Below are positions 42,906 through 53,815 of a DNA stretch of 64,000 nt, one piece after another (the first letter of the stretch is position 1; every line of letters begins with the position of its first letter). The position numbers and the translations under genes are program-made. The DNA is from Ceratorhiza oryzae-sativae (taxonomy: Eukaryota > Basidiomycota > Agaricomycetes > Cantharellales > Ceratobasidiaceae): positions 202,164-266,163 of the forward strand of contig JARWMV010000017.1 of NCBI GenBank assembly GCA_030998015.1, in the 5' to 3' direction. The notes beneath the pieces were generated by a model. The model saw nothing but the letters and a program-made list of their open reading frames with translations, searched no databases and was not told the DNA's origin.

Positions 42906-43984
42906 GACTTATTGAGCCACTCGATCTATTAAGTCTACAGCCTGGGGGGATTTAGTAAATCAAGGCGATGGAAGCGGAAGGCCATTGAATTTGGTGAGGT
43001 GTGATGTTCTTTGATAGACATATATATGTGCTCAGCATTTAAATCAAAATGTGTTTGTCAAGATCATGTGATTTCACTCAGATAATGATTTATCATTCAA
43101 CACTCCAACAGTTCTAGGGGTCTTGTATACATGCATATAATGCTAAGGTAGGGGCCAGGCAGATGCTGCAGGGCTTATCTAAGTGCTGTCAAAACTGCAT
43201 GACATGCATCATGTTTTCCTATGTAAAACAATTGTAGAGAGCCTATAAAAACAAGGTTAAACCTGTAAATAGGCTGGGTTATCATGCTAGGTATGAAAAA
43301 ACCCCTAAATGAACCCTGGTTTCCCCTAAAAGGACCCTGATTTCATTTCAAATTCAGGGATCTTAGCTCTGAAAATAAAATAAAATAGGTCAGAAAATCC
43401 AAAGTCCAAGGTGTGAAAATACCTCTCTCATTCAATTTTCCTGCAGGAAACTTTCCATTCTCATAACTCTTGCTGTCACAATCATGATACCAAACACACT
43501 CTTAATAATCAAAAAGTACAGATGTCTTGCCAGCATGCTGGCAAGGCATCAACAGCAAAAAGATAGCAGGAGTAACAATCTTAATCAAACTACCATACTT
43601 AGGTTGCCTAAGTCCCATGCTAACCACTGGGAGCAGGAGTACCACAAAGTGCTCAAGCAGTTCTCACTCAAAGGTCCCTCATGGACAAGTCTGCTGTGAC
43701 ACTGTATGACCTGATTTATGGTTGGACTTACACAGACTAGTGGCACTGCAATTGGTTGGGCAACTGACCCTTATATGAGGTCTGACAACTTTAGGTCAGG
43801 TTAGGTTAGGTGGAGCGTTAGGTTAGGTTAGGTGGAGCGAGGAGTCGTGAGTGCGAGCTTAGGTTGAGAGGGAAAGCTAGGTTGGGGATTAGGTATCAGA
43901 ATTTTTGGGTATCACACAGCTAACATTCAAACCTGGCATGCACACATGGGTGCAGGAAAAAAGAAAGAAATTACAAATACAGCT
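42906..43984. other. AT-rich flank of repeat block, no gene
   Basis: AT-rich sequence with no recognised gene. The open frame at 43484-43699 has no domain. It contains a near-duplicate pair of short tracts (AACCCTGGTTTCCCC and GACCCTGATTTC, near 43312-43345) and the TTAGG-rich stretch listed separately. It may be part of an unrecognised transposable element carrying the satellite. Confidence 0.4.
43797..43839. repeat. Short TTAGG-rich tandem duplication
   Basis: The motif TTAGGTTAGGTGGAGCG occurs twice in succession, with additional TTAGG/TCAGG units around it. TTAGG is close to, but not the same as, the fungal telomere repeat TTAGGG. Only about six pentamers are present, so this is a micro-repeat and not a telomere end. 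Confidence 0.6.
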
Positions 43985-44027
43985 TGAGACAAGTGCAACT
44001 ATACTGTGTGTAATTGGAGCCACATGA

Positions 44028-45480
44028 AGTCACACAGAGGTCTTGTGAAAAACCATTGAAAATTTAATATCCTGTTTACAAATATCTTGCATGAAGCAAA
44101 GCATGCATACCAGGTATGCATACAGAACTGACAAGGAAAATCAATGTAAATGCAATATTTGATTTGATAATACCATGCATGAGGAGAAGCATATGTACCA
44201 GGTATGCACTTGGAGATCACACAGAAAATGAATGAAAATGCAATATTTGATTTGCAAATACCACACATGAGGATATGTGTGCGTACCAGGTACGCACTCA
44301 GAGATCACACAGAAAATGAATGAAAATGCAATATTTCATTTGCAAATACCACACATGATAACAGGCATGCATACCAGGTACGCACACAAGGTCACACAAA
44401 AAACGAATGAAAATGCAATATTTCATTTGCAAATACCACACATGAGGATATGTGTGCGTACCAGGTACGCACTCAGAGATCACACAGAAAATGAATGAAA
44501 ATGCAATATTTGATTTGCAAATACCACACATGAGGATATGTGTGCATACCAGGTACGCACACAAAGGTCACACAAAAATGAATGAAAATGCAATATTTCA
44601 TTTGCAAATACCACACATGAGGATATGTGTGCGTACCAGGTACGCACTCAGAGATCACACAGAAAATGAATGAAAATGCAATATTTGATTTGCAAATACC
44701 ACACATGAGGATATGTGTGCATACCAGGTACGCACACAAAGGTCACACAAAAAACGAATGAAAATGCAATATTTCATTTGCAAATACCACACATGAGGAT
44801 ATGTGTGCGTACCAGGTACGCACTCAGAGGTCACACAGAAAATGAATGAAAATGCAATATTTGATTTGCAAATACCACACATGAGGATATGTGTGCATAC
44901 CAGGTACGCACACAAAGGTCACACAAAAAACAAATGAAAATGCAATATTTGATTTGCAAATACCACACATGAGGATATGTGTGCGTACCAGGTACGCACT
45001 CAGAGGTCACACAGAAAATGAATGAAAATTCAATATTTGATTTGCAAATACCACACATGAGGACAGGCATGCGTACCAGGTACGCACTCAGAGATCACAC
45101 AGAAAATGAATGAAAATGCAATATTTCATTTGCAAATACCACACATGAGGATATGTGTGCGTACCAGGTACGCACTCAGAGATCACACAGAAAATGAATG
45201 AAAATGCAATATTTGATTTGCAAATACCACACATGAGGATATGTGTGCATACCAGGTACGCACACAAAGGTCACACAAAAAACGAATGAAAATGCAATAT
45301 TTCATTTGCAAATACCACACATGAGGATATGTGTGCGTACCAGGTACGCACTCAGAGGTCACACAGAAAATGAATGAAAATTCAATATTTGATTTGCAAA
45401 TACCACACATGAGGACAGGCATGCGTACCAGGTACGCACTCAGAGATCACACAGAAAATGAATAAAAATTTAATATTCTA
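44028..45480. repeat. 88-bp satellite array, about 16 monomers, dimeric higher order
   Basis: A tandem array with a monomer of about 88 bp, each copy centred on a palindrome of the form GTGCGTACC-A-GGTACGCAC. I count about 16 ACCAGGTA cores between 44109 and 45429. In the middle two monomer types alternate, one with GCGTACC...CTCAGAG and one with GCATACC...CACAAAGG, so a unit of about 176 bp recurs. Edge monomers (44028-44200 and after 45440) are more diverged, as expected from unequal exchange. The array is nearly free of stop codons on some frames, which creates spurious repetitive open frames. It is flanked by transposon sequence. Confidence 0.92.
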
Positions 45481-46009
45481 TTTTCAAATTCCAAACAATA
45501 GAGTAACATTCCTGTCTGCACAAGCCCAGGTCCAGGCACTTCTAAAGGTATGTTCTTGAGTGATGACACACAATTAAGAAGCTTGATGTAAACATATTGA
45601 AAATGTGCATTTTGTCCAATTTTTGAGCAATCAGGTTAGAATTTCACAAAATGATGCTGGAAAGACTGTAGGAAATGGTCAAAACATCCATGTTGTGCAT
45701 CCAAAAAATTTGGATGTTCCCAGCATACAGAGTCAGCCACTATGTTAGGCACAATTTATTAATTACATAGAACACTGTATACAACCTTGCTTATCTGCTA
45801 CAAGTGCTCCAGTCTCCTACTCCTTTATTATGCCTCAGGCCACCCATCTGTACTGTCTAACATGTTGCACCATGGGGCCCAGCCCTGAAACAACAGTAAA
45901 TATATCTGATTAAAAAAACCAATTCAGGGTGAGGTGCTGTGGTATTCCAGGACTGCATGGTCACCTCACACAGGTCACTATATATATGAACATGTCAAAA
46001 GAGAATTTA
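45481..46009. other. Spacer between satellite and pogo-like element
   Basis: AT-rich, no gene. The TA at 46008-46009 is the presumed target dinucleotide of the next element. Confidence 0.45.
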
Positions 46010-46311
46010 CAGTGGAACCCCTCAGATACGTTCCCTGCAGATACAGTAAAGCACTTGATTTCGCTTCCTGTGATAATTTGAAATTTCGCCACTCGTTTCT
46101 GTGTGCTCACAGCCACTTTATTGTATGCACAGCAAGCACAGTATCTGCAGTACACCAGTGCCAGATGATCTGCATGTATGCTATAGTAAATACATCGCAT
46201 TATACCTCAGTTTGGATATAATTCAAGCCTGATATGCACTATTTAAACAAGAAAACAGGATGAGCTGCATACAACTTTCTTAGTCTCTCCTTTGCCAACT
46301 AAAAATTAGCT

Positions 46312-48123
46312 ATGCTGGCCATACGCACCCTCTTTAACAGCACTGCTTTCCAGGTATGTAGTCTACTTTCTCCTGCTATGTTAATTATAGTTAATGTGGT
46401 GATTTAGATCTACAATCCTCAACCTGTCACTTCCAAGCAGCACCTCACATTCGCTGAAAAACTGAAGATTATTGACTTCTACCATGAGCACAAGGCTCGA
46501 TTGACTCAACAGCAGGTTGTGACACAAGTAAAGGCTATGGGTTACACTAGTTTCGCTCAATCTACCCTGTCGGGGTACCTCAAGGACAAACCGCGCATAC
46601 GAGCATACACAAGTGCTAACCCAACCTGCTTACACTTCAAACAGCAGACATCTATTAAGCTTCTGGAAGTTGAAGCAACGCTGTTTGAGTGGATACAGTG
46701 AAGACATGTAGGTGGTATTCGACTCACTGGTCCTCTTATATGCGAAAAGGCACGAGAATTCTGCAGGCTCTTTGATATACCAGAAGCCCAAACCTTCAAG
46801 TTCTCGAATGGCTGTTTAAGCGACCTCAAGGCCTGCTTTGGCCTCCGAGTCTACAAGTTTCATGGCGAGGTAGCCTCTGCACCAATCGACACTCTTGACA
46901 CCGAGGTCCAGCATGTGAAGGAGCTAATTGAGCTCTATGATCCTTGCAACGTCTTTAATGTTGATGAAACTGTGCTGTTCTTTCGTTTGCCACCCACTAC
47001 GGGTCTAGCCTTTGAGCAGACGGCTGGGGTCAAAGCAGACAAAATACGCCTGACCTATCTGCTTGGAGCTAATATGCATGGCTCTGAGAAGTTGGAGCCG
47101 TTAATTATAGGGCGAACTCGACGCCCGCGCTATTTTGAGCGGGTGGAAGCATCGGACTTAGGTTTCTATTATTTCTGGAACTCAACTGCTTGGATGGTAC
47201 AGTCGATATGGCACAAGTGAGCGTGTTTATCTGTCAATTATTAAGACACTTTATTTACGTGCCACATTATAGTTTCCTGTCTGACTTGAACACTCGGATG
47301 GCTCAGCAAAATCGGCATATTCTTCTTCTTGTCGACAATGCTCCCTCACACCGTCACACCGCATCCAGTTACCCTAACCCACGGATCGAGCCCCTAGCGC
47401 CGAATCTGACTGCCTAGATTCAGCCAATAGATGCAGGTATTATCCATTGCTTCAAAGCTCACTATCGGAACGGCTTGACTCGCCTAGTGCTCGATCGTGA
47501 CAATGCTGGCATCGAGAAGATATACAACATAAGCCAGCTTGAGGGTATGAGACTGGTGTTGGATTTACAATCATATCTGTTCACGTATGCGGTGTGTTTG
47601 TATTAGTTTACTCATCTCTATTATCATGCGCGTCTCTGTGAAAAATTTCTCTCCTTAGTTCTCTACCTTTGTAGTTGAGCTAAGGTATAGTTTTCCCTTT
47701 CTTTTCATGTATTTCTCTTTCTCACTGTACCCCATAGTACGAGTTGTATTTAGGTACAGTATATACATAAAGTTCTCTACCTTCGTAGTTGAGAGTACGA
47801 GCTGTATTTAGCTCCCCCGAAACCTCCCTGTGTGAGAACTGGCATCTGCCGCGTGGGATGCGATATCAGCGAGTACCATCGCTAATTGCTGGCGTCATAC
47901 TTGACTTGCTCCTGTCAAAGATTCGCTCGCCGAGACAAGCGATTCGGAGCAAGCGGCCGTGCAGACAGCACGAGCATTGCAGGCTGAAGTGATGCAGCAC
48001 CCAAACCTCCTTGAGCCCAAATTCGAGCAGATGATGGCATCGCTATCAATCTCGCCGCCAACCGAGCGCGATCTTACGGACCAGGAAATCGCAGATGAAG
48101 TCTCTTTTGTTATTTCCTTTTAG
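46312..48123 (+). pseudogene. pogo-like transposase with CENP-B/psq HTH and DDE_1 core, broken
   Basis: A first short exon (MLAIRTLFNSTAFQ) joins the psq-type HTH: FAEKLKIIDFYHEHKARLTQ and VTQVKAMGYTSFAQSTLSGY. A CENP-B-type second HTH follows (RHVGGIRLTGPLICEKAREF). The DDE core has VFNVDET (first Asp), HILLLVDNAPSHRH (second Asp) and IQPIDAGIIHCFKAHYR (third Asp). The C-terminal part ends in an acidic helix (LTDQEIADEVSF). An in-frame TGA at about 46699 and a TAG at about 47415 interrupt it; both fit C-to-T changes of CGA and CAG. Intron 47215-47280 is plausible. It is not expected to be active. Confidence 0.85.
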
Positions 48124-48340
48124 TTCACATTTTTTTCTCTTCATCTTTTCGTTTAGTACATTCCAATTTCACTTCTTCATATGATAAATAACCCCTGGCT
48201 CGCTGGTAAGCCCAAATAATACAAATTTTGTGGCTTAGTTACATAAGAAAAAGCCTCTCGAACGGCCCGTTTGTACATGTGTGCGGGAAAGCAGGGATCA
48301 GCAGAAACACGAGTTGCAAACCGGAACGATCTCAAACGTA

Positions 48341-49600
48341 TCTGAGGGATGATGATGATGATGAAATCTATTATTTGTATACTGCTAGCAGGCTTAACTA
48401 GAGCCAAGGCGCAGTCCGGATACAATTCACAGAGGTGAGAGAACCGGGCAACACCCTGCACCGGGGGAACAGGGAGAGAGCGTAAACAGCGAGGCAAAAA
48501 ACGTGTCTGAGCAAGACGCCAGAGGCGAGTCACGAGGGAGGAGGGGAGCATTATCTAAGGGTGTACAAAGCGAGGCAGCCGAGAAGAGACAGAAGAGGAG
48601 AGAGAGCGAGGACTAGAGCGCGCGGGGGCGGAGTGATCTGTGGCCAGATTGCGGGTGCAGCTTGCTTGGTAAATGCGCTTGTGTGCTCGAGAAATTCGAG
48701 CAGTTTCTTGATGCCGTCCGACGAGCCCAAGATCATGGCGAGGGACATATGTCCGCCTCTTTCTGTGAAGAATAGGTGTTGGAAGTCAGCGTAGTCAGGG
48801 CAGTCGAGCAGTATGTGCTGTCTGGTTTGGATCAGTTCGCCGCATGGGCAAGACGGGTCTTCGTTTGGGACGAAACGTCTATAGTACTCGCCGATCAAGG
48901 CGTGTCCCGTTAGGACTTGTGAGAGGCGGAAGAAGAGAGGGCGGGGAGTGAAGAGTAATATGTTGCTTGGTTTGATTGACAGAGGGAAACGGTCAGCTGG
49001 TGTGAAGAAACCTCTGGGATCTCTGGCTGCCCAGGCGTTGAACCAATCGTCTCTGGTTTTGGCTCTGGATTCACGCTTGTTGTATGTTAGTGACTTTACC
49101 CCTGATATGCTTCTACCTTGGGATGAAGCTCTTTTTGCGAGTTTGTCAGCTAGATCGTGGCCTCTGATATCTTCATGGGCTGGGCAGTATTGGATCGATA
49201 TGGTGTTTTTGTCGTTTGCGTCAATGTGGCGGAATACCGTCTCTCGTATCGCCATGCAAGTTTTTTGACCTGCTCGTGCGTGGCCTTCGAGTGCAACTTG
49301 TATTGCTGATGTGTTGTCTGAGAAGATATGGATGTTTTTGGGTGGGTTTGAGTGCGATGGTTGCAACAATTTCGGTGGCTATCCTGGTAGCAATCTCAAT
49401 GGCTTCGAGTTCGAGGACCCATGGTTCGATTAGGTTTTCTACTCTGTGAAAGTGAGTGTATACGGATGGATTTGTGAAATACTGTGACTCCTATGCCTGT
49501 GCCCATTAGGTCTCTCTCCGCGGTGTAGCAAACTAGGTGGTTGCTGTCGTTCTCACCCAGGTTTCGATTTGTTGTATGTATAGCACGCGTATGATATATT
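48341..49600 (-). mobile_element. LINE (non-LTR retrotransposon) 3' fragment
   Basis: A minus-strand fragment carrying the C-terminal RNase H region of a LINE ORF2. It ends at a short (ATC)n run (complement at about 48343-48365), a common LINE 3' tail form. The 5' part is missing, as in usual 5' truncation. Confidence 0.7.
48551..49369 (-). pseudogene. LINE ORF2 C-terminus: RNase H domain and zinc-knuckle-like tail
   Basis: A 272-residue open frame. It begins NPPKNIHIFSDNTSAIQVAL, with the RNase H Asp in SDN, and continues with IQYCPAHEDIRGHDLADKLA (His-x-Asp region). The LINE-type tail reads SRLSQVLTGHALIGEYYRRF and DPSCPCGELIQTRQHILLDC, a CCHC-like motif. Upstream pieces of the same domain (VCYTAERDLMGTGIGVTVFH) lie in another frame at 49396-49656, so the copy is frameshifted. 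The reverse transcriptase part is absent. Confidence 0.88.
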
Positions 49601-49787
49601 TTGAGGTGTGGCCGTCGTATGGGGTTAGGTCTGAGGGATTCCACTGTACTTGGCAATCATGCAAAAAATGAGACCGCTTTGTAATCAGCCTACTGCCATC
49701 AAATAGACTTCGAAGTTTTGCTTATCCTGTGATTGAAGCGCAACTACCCATAACCCCAATAGCCTAATAGTATTCTAACTTGCAAAT

Positions 49788-51805
49788 ATGCCTATCACTG
49801 ATGTTATAGTTGCCTCTCAGGCTTTAGACAAAGTAGATGGGAAGCTGAGCACACGATTGCTCGTGGAGATCGATTTGATGCATGAAGCGGTGTCCCATAT
49901 TGTAAAATCCTTGCGACCCTTGCAACGCGGTCGAAAAATTTCTCATGAGCTGCGACTCCAAATCAACATATTTCAGCAGAGATTCGAAAATGCAATCAAC
50001 GAGTACGAGCATGGACGTGAGTGGCAGCACTATTACGATTATATCCTGTAAGGTTTAGCCCCAATCGCCGAGCTGAGTGCTTATCCAACTGTGCATGCAG
50101 CGATCTAGCCCATGATATCCACTGGCAGATGCCAGATGGAGACGCTGTAGCAACTCTGCTACACCATGGTAGATTATTAAAAGTAAGTTCACTCAGCGAT
50201 CTCAATTTCTAGATATTTAAGCGATGTTCAGGAAGAAATTGAGAGACTGCAAGGCCAGACTTTTGTTGAAACGAGGGCAATCCGGCATAGTAAGTAAGAT
50301 TTGGTATCCTTTGAGACTATTCGCTTATTAGTCTACTTACAAAACAACTTGTAGAGAGGATTAGGGAGCTGGGCAAGCAGTTTGGGCTACATTCAATTGG
50401 CCATCTGGATCCTGACCGGAACCCCTTCAACGTACTGTGTGTGGACGCATTCACACATCAACCACTCGAGGTTTCCAGTGTAACAATTGATGGCATTGAT
50501 AACAGCGAGAAGAGAATGCCACCAAGACCGTCTCCTGAGGCTACTGCAAAGGCTACTCTTGGGTCGATCGGCCAAGATAAATCAGTACCGCCACCCGCTA
50601 GAGATAGCCCATTCCCCTCTGAGGGATTTGTGACCAAGGAAATGCTTGAAACCCAGAAATTCAAGATATACTCTTGGGGTACGGTGTATGGGTTTTCTCC
50701 AATGGCAAATGGTACATATTCCATGGTTTGGGCCGTGCAGTTCTCGCCGATTGGGAGTTTTGATGAGACTGAGCAAGAAGCGGTCAACATATTCATCAAA
50801 TACATGGACAAGGTCAAAAACTTTGCGCACGAGGTTAAGAAAAATAGAGCACAAAACGGGAATAAAGCACGTAGAGTTGAGAAGGACATTCCATCGGCGT
50901 CACTTAAGATTCTTAACCAGCGTGAGTACCTTCTCTTTTTCTGTGTTAGATAAACCTAATAGCGTTCAAAGACGGCCGTCTTTTTGGAGGCGGCTGGCGT
51001 CCTGGGCGTAAGGGAGATGAGATGGCCGGGGAATATGCCCCGCAATCTATTCACGATAAGCATGATCCCGAGGGCTACATAGATATGCATAATGACCAAG
51101 AGGCGGTGGCCGTAAGTAATATTGTGTACAAAATGACACCCACACCAACTGTGTTCAAACAGGTTGCCTGGATGGTCATGGGACGGCAGGTTTCACCGCG
51201 TGCAGTTTTCTCTAATATAGATACCTTAGCGGACACCATTCTTCCTATGTTTGGCTCGCATGATAGTGATATGACGGTCTGTGTGCACCTACTTCTGCGA
51301 TATTTGGGGCTCATGATTCCACACAGACCCATGGACCAAGTCTAGGTGCCAACATGTCTGTATCTATGTTTGATGAGGAGGGTCGTAACTTCGCAAACAG
51401 CATGCACGTTGACTCGGATATTGATGCGCTTCCCGAGTTCTATGGCAAGATATTCACGTTTGGCCAATGGATCCACGTCAACGAACAAGGCGAGCTTGTT
51501 GAAGGGGACGAGCTTCGAAAGCAATACCTGATGGCTACTTCATACTGCCAGGATACCAGGTTGGCTTTGATTTGGGGGCCTCTGCCGTCGTAACAGCTAT
51601 CTGGCGTGGCGCACTTGACTTACATGGAACAACGACATCAAATGTGGACACGTCATCTGGAATCACCCGCTGGGGAATGTCGATCCAGACTAACAAGAAA
51701 CTGCCAAAAAGGCTTCGATCTGGCAAAGGAGCAATATTCGGTGTGTTTGATAGACTGCGAGGCTATTATGAGGCAATGGTTGCCTCGGATAACGAATCAG
51801 AATGA
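49788..51805 (+). CDS. Lineage-specific hypothetical protein, multi-exon
   Basis: I do not recognise this family. The ATG at 49788 opens a helical segment (VDGKLSTRLLVEIDLMHEAV; FQQRFENAINEYEHG). An intron at 50048-50100 follows, then DLAHDIHWQMPDGDAVATLL. Further exons carry RIRELGKQFGLHSIGHLDP, FKIYSWGTVYGFSPMANGTY and SMVWAVQFSPIGSFDETEQE, a beta-rich block. The next block has SNIVYKMTPTPTVFKQVAWM. An intron at about 51276-51330 joins it to FDEEGRNFANSMHVDSDIDA and GKIFTFGQWIHVNEQGELVE. The last part (VGFDLGASAVVTAIWRGAL...) is in a shifted frame, one base missing near 51556, and stops at 51805. It starts 140 bp after the pogo-like element. The splice near 50180-50220 is unresolved. No function is proposed. 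Confidence 0.5.
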
Positions 51806-52108
51806 ACGCATCCATGTATCTCTCAATGACGAATATTACATCCTCTGCTTTGAGTATATCTTCAATTCTAAGGGACAGATCTTAGTACCAAATCAGCAAC
51901 ATCAGCTATATGATGAATGGGCGATTTGTTTGAGCGGCTGACACAGGAATATCCTGATTTGTGTCAATAAATGGGCGATTTTGAAAATATATATTGATAT
52001 CACAAATCAGGTACCGGCTGTTGAAGGAACTGAAGTTCAAAACTATGATTTTGCGTTTTTGAACAGTGAAAAAAATGATTATCCTAATAAACATGATACT
52101 TATACTAA

Positions 52109-53056
52109 TTAGCGCATTCCACTCATGCCACGTCCCTTCCCTCGACGTCTAGTAGCCGCTGGCAACTTATTTCCCTCTTGGACTGCAGAAGAGTCTCCTT
52201 CGCTCACTGTTGCCTGTTTCCGTTTCAAACCGGGCTGTAAGGAGCGGGTCGCCACCATGCCACCTTCAGGTTGTATGGCCCATGGCACATTGATGTGGGA
52301 TAGGTTTGTTGGGAGCTCTCCTGGTCGGGAATCGTTTGGCGATTCTGCAAAGGGCCAGAGGGAAGAGAATTCAGCACTGGATTCTTTTTCGAACGGCCAG
52401 CTATCTTTCCACTTGTCGCCCCACCAGGAGGGTCGGACACCACATGCGGGCCACATGGGGACTCTCGCGTCCAGTGCACCCAGCTCAGATAAAGTTTGCT
52501 CCCACATATCTCGATAGCTGTCATGAGGCAGTATGAGAGCATATTGGCCAAGAAGCGTCTCCATCCACATGCATTTTTGACTATAAATCAAAAGAAGGAA
52601 TAAATATCAATTTGTCCACAAAGCTAAGACGTAACTTACCCACGACGAAACCGCATATCCTCGCACGCCCGTAACGACTGTATACCCCGTATGCGCACCC
52701 ATTGCCAATCGAGGTCGTAGTTACCAAACCAAGCGCATTGACCAAAAAGACCCTCCTTGTTATATATGGTGCCAGTGATACCGACAACCTCAAGGTCCTG
52801 TAGACCGTCGCCTTGGAGAAAACCCCGATCAACCACAGTGGGGCTTCCATTCATTCTGAACTCAAAAGAGGATAAAACGCGGCCAAAAGCTTTGCGCGAT
52901 GTTAATACTAGCTCTGTAGTCAACCATATGAGCGCTCCTTGACTTACGAGTATTCGGCTCATGGAATAGCATCTCTTCTGCCAACCATGTCTGCTCCACA
53001 TCTGGGTATTCTCGGCAGTTGGGATGCAGACGATGATCTGAGTCCCGGTGATTCAT
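52109..53056 (-). CDS. Hypothetical protein, Trp-rich, basic C-terminus
   Basis: Not recognised. Three exons are apparent. MNHRDSDHRLHPNCREYPDV starts at ATG 53056; a longer start at 53116 exists. An intron at about 52891-52946 joins FHEPNT to AFGRVLSSFEFRMNGSPTVV, then LFGQCAWFGNYDLDWQWVRI. A second intron at about 52576-52639 leads to CMWMETLLGQYALILPHDSY. The last part is rich in Trp, Pro and Ser and ends with ATRRRGKGRGMSGMR, a probable nuclear-localisation or nucleic-acid-binding tail. CACGTG at 53114-53119 lies 58 bp upstream of the shorter start. Many lineage-specific basidiomycete proteins look like this. Confidence 0.5.
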
Positions 53057-53119
53057 GTAGCTATTCTCTGTTGATTTGTGGTATGCACAGTAGGCGGGTG
53101 AGAAGGGTACAAACACGTG

Positions 53120-53815
53120 ATATCAATGTTGGCATTGTCAATAGAAACTGTCTGCCAATCAGAAAGTAAACGCCAAGTTGAAACGATACTTTGACAACAT
53201 ATATGAGAGTAGATTTCACAGCAGAGTACCAATCCATAAGTTTATTGTATATTATTTAAATCACCATGTATCTGAGGTTTACTTCTATAACGCCATAAGC
53301 AACTTCGGCCAACCCAATGAACCGTGGCTCAAGCTCCCAGCAAGTGCACACGAAAACAGGTTTACAGCCGACGCTCAGAAATCGTCAAAAATAGTGAATT
53401 CACGTGTATTCCCTTTTGTATTTACAGCTTGTGCGCATTTAGGAGCCCAACCCTCTTGTGGAAGCCGTAGCTGAAACAGACAGTGCTTATGGCACAGGGA
53501 TAAAACAAACAACCTGAAACATACCAATCGTCTCACTTTACTATAAACACCCTTTGTGATGATTGAAGGAGCCAGTTAAACTCGTCGTTGGTTTTTGACC
53601 AACATGCAAATTTGGCTGCTTAACGTTACTGGCAATAGTCGTAATGCAACCTATGGGCGTAATGTTGACCTCCACGCGAGTATTATCTCAAGAATACTGA
53701 GCACCGAACTATGGCATTTCCTCGTGTAGGTGAATAAGAGTCGACGCTTGTAACAGTGACTAAGATCATGCACATTGTGTTCAACTGAATGACATTAAAA
53801 CGACTACAACACTGT
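53120..53815. other. Intergenic, no gene recognised
   Basis: One open frame (53178-53474, +) of 98 codons has no recognisable domain. The rest is presumably the promoter of the minus-strand gene to the left and the 3' end of the sirtuin-like gene to the right. Confidence 0.4.

Larger units (their letters stand above)
46010..49646 (+). mobile_element. pogo/Tigger-like Tc1-mariner transposon, decayed, with nested LINE remnant
   Basis: The left end CAGTGGAACCCCTCAGA (46010-46026) and the inverted right end CAGTGGAATCCCTCAGA (ending 49646) match at 16 of 17 positions. Each is flanked by TA (46008-46009, 49647-49648), the usual Tc1/mariner target. The transposase lies at 46312-48123 on the plus strand. 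The right part (about 48340-49600) is a LINE fragment on the minus strand, so a retroelement probably inserted into the older transposon. The assignment of the right terminus is less certain than the left, because LINE-derived sequence comes within about 60 bp of it. Confidence 0.65.

Noticed and set aside
44277..45422. Several repetitive open frames on both strands within the satellite (about 70-90 codons each)
   Set aside because: They arise because the 88-bp monomers lack stops in some frames; they repeat the same peptide and show no gene structure.
44028..45480. CRISPR-like appearance of regularly spaced palindromic repeats
   Set aside because: The whole 88-bp unit repeats, including what would be spacers, in a eukaryotic genome. 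It is a satellite.
48341..48365. GAT-type triplet run as a microsatellite of its own
   Set aside because: It sits exactly at the 3' end of the LINE fragment and is better explained as its tail.
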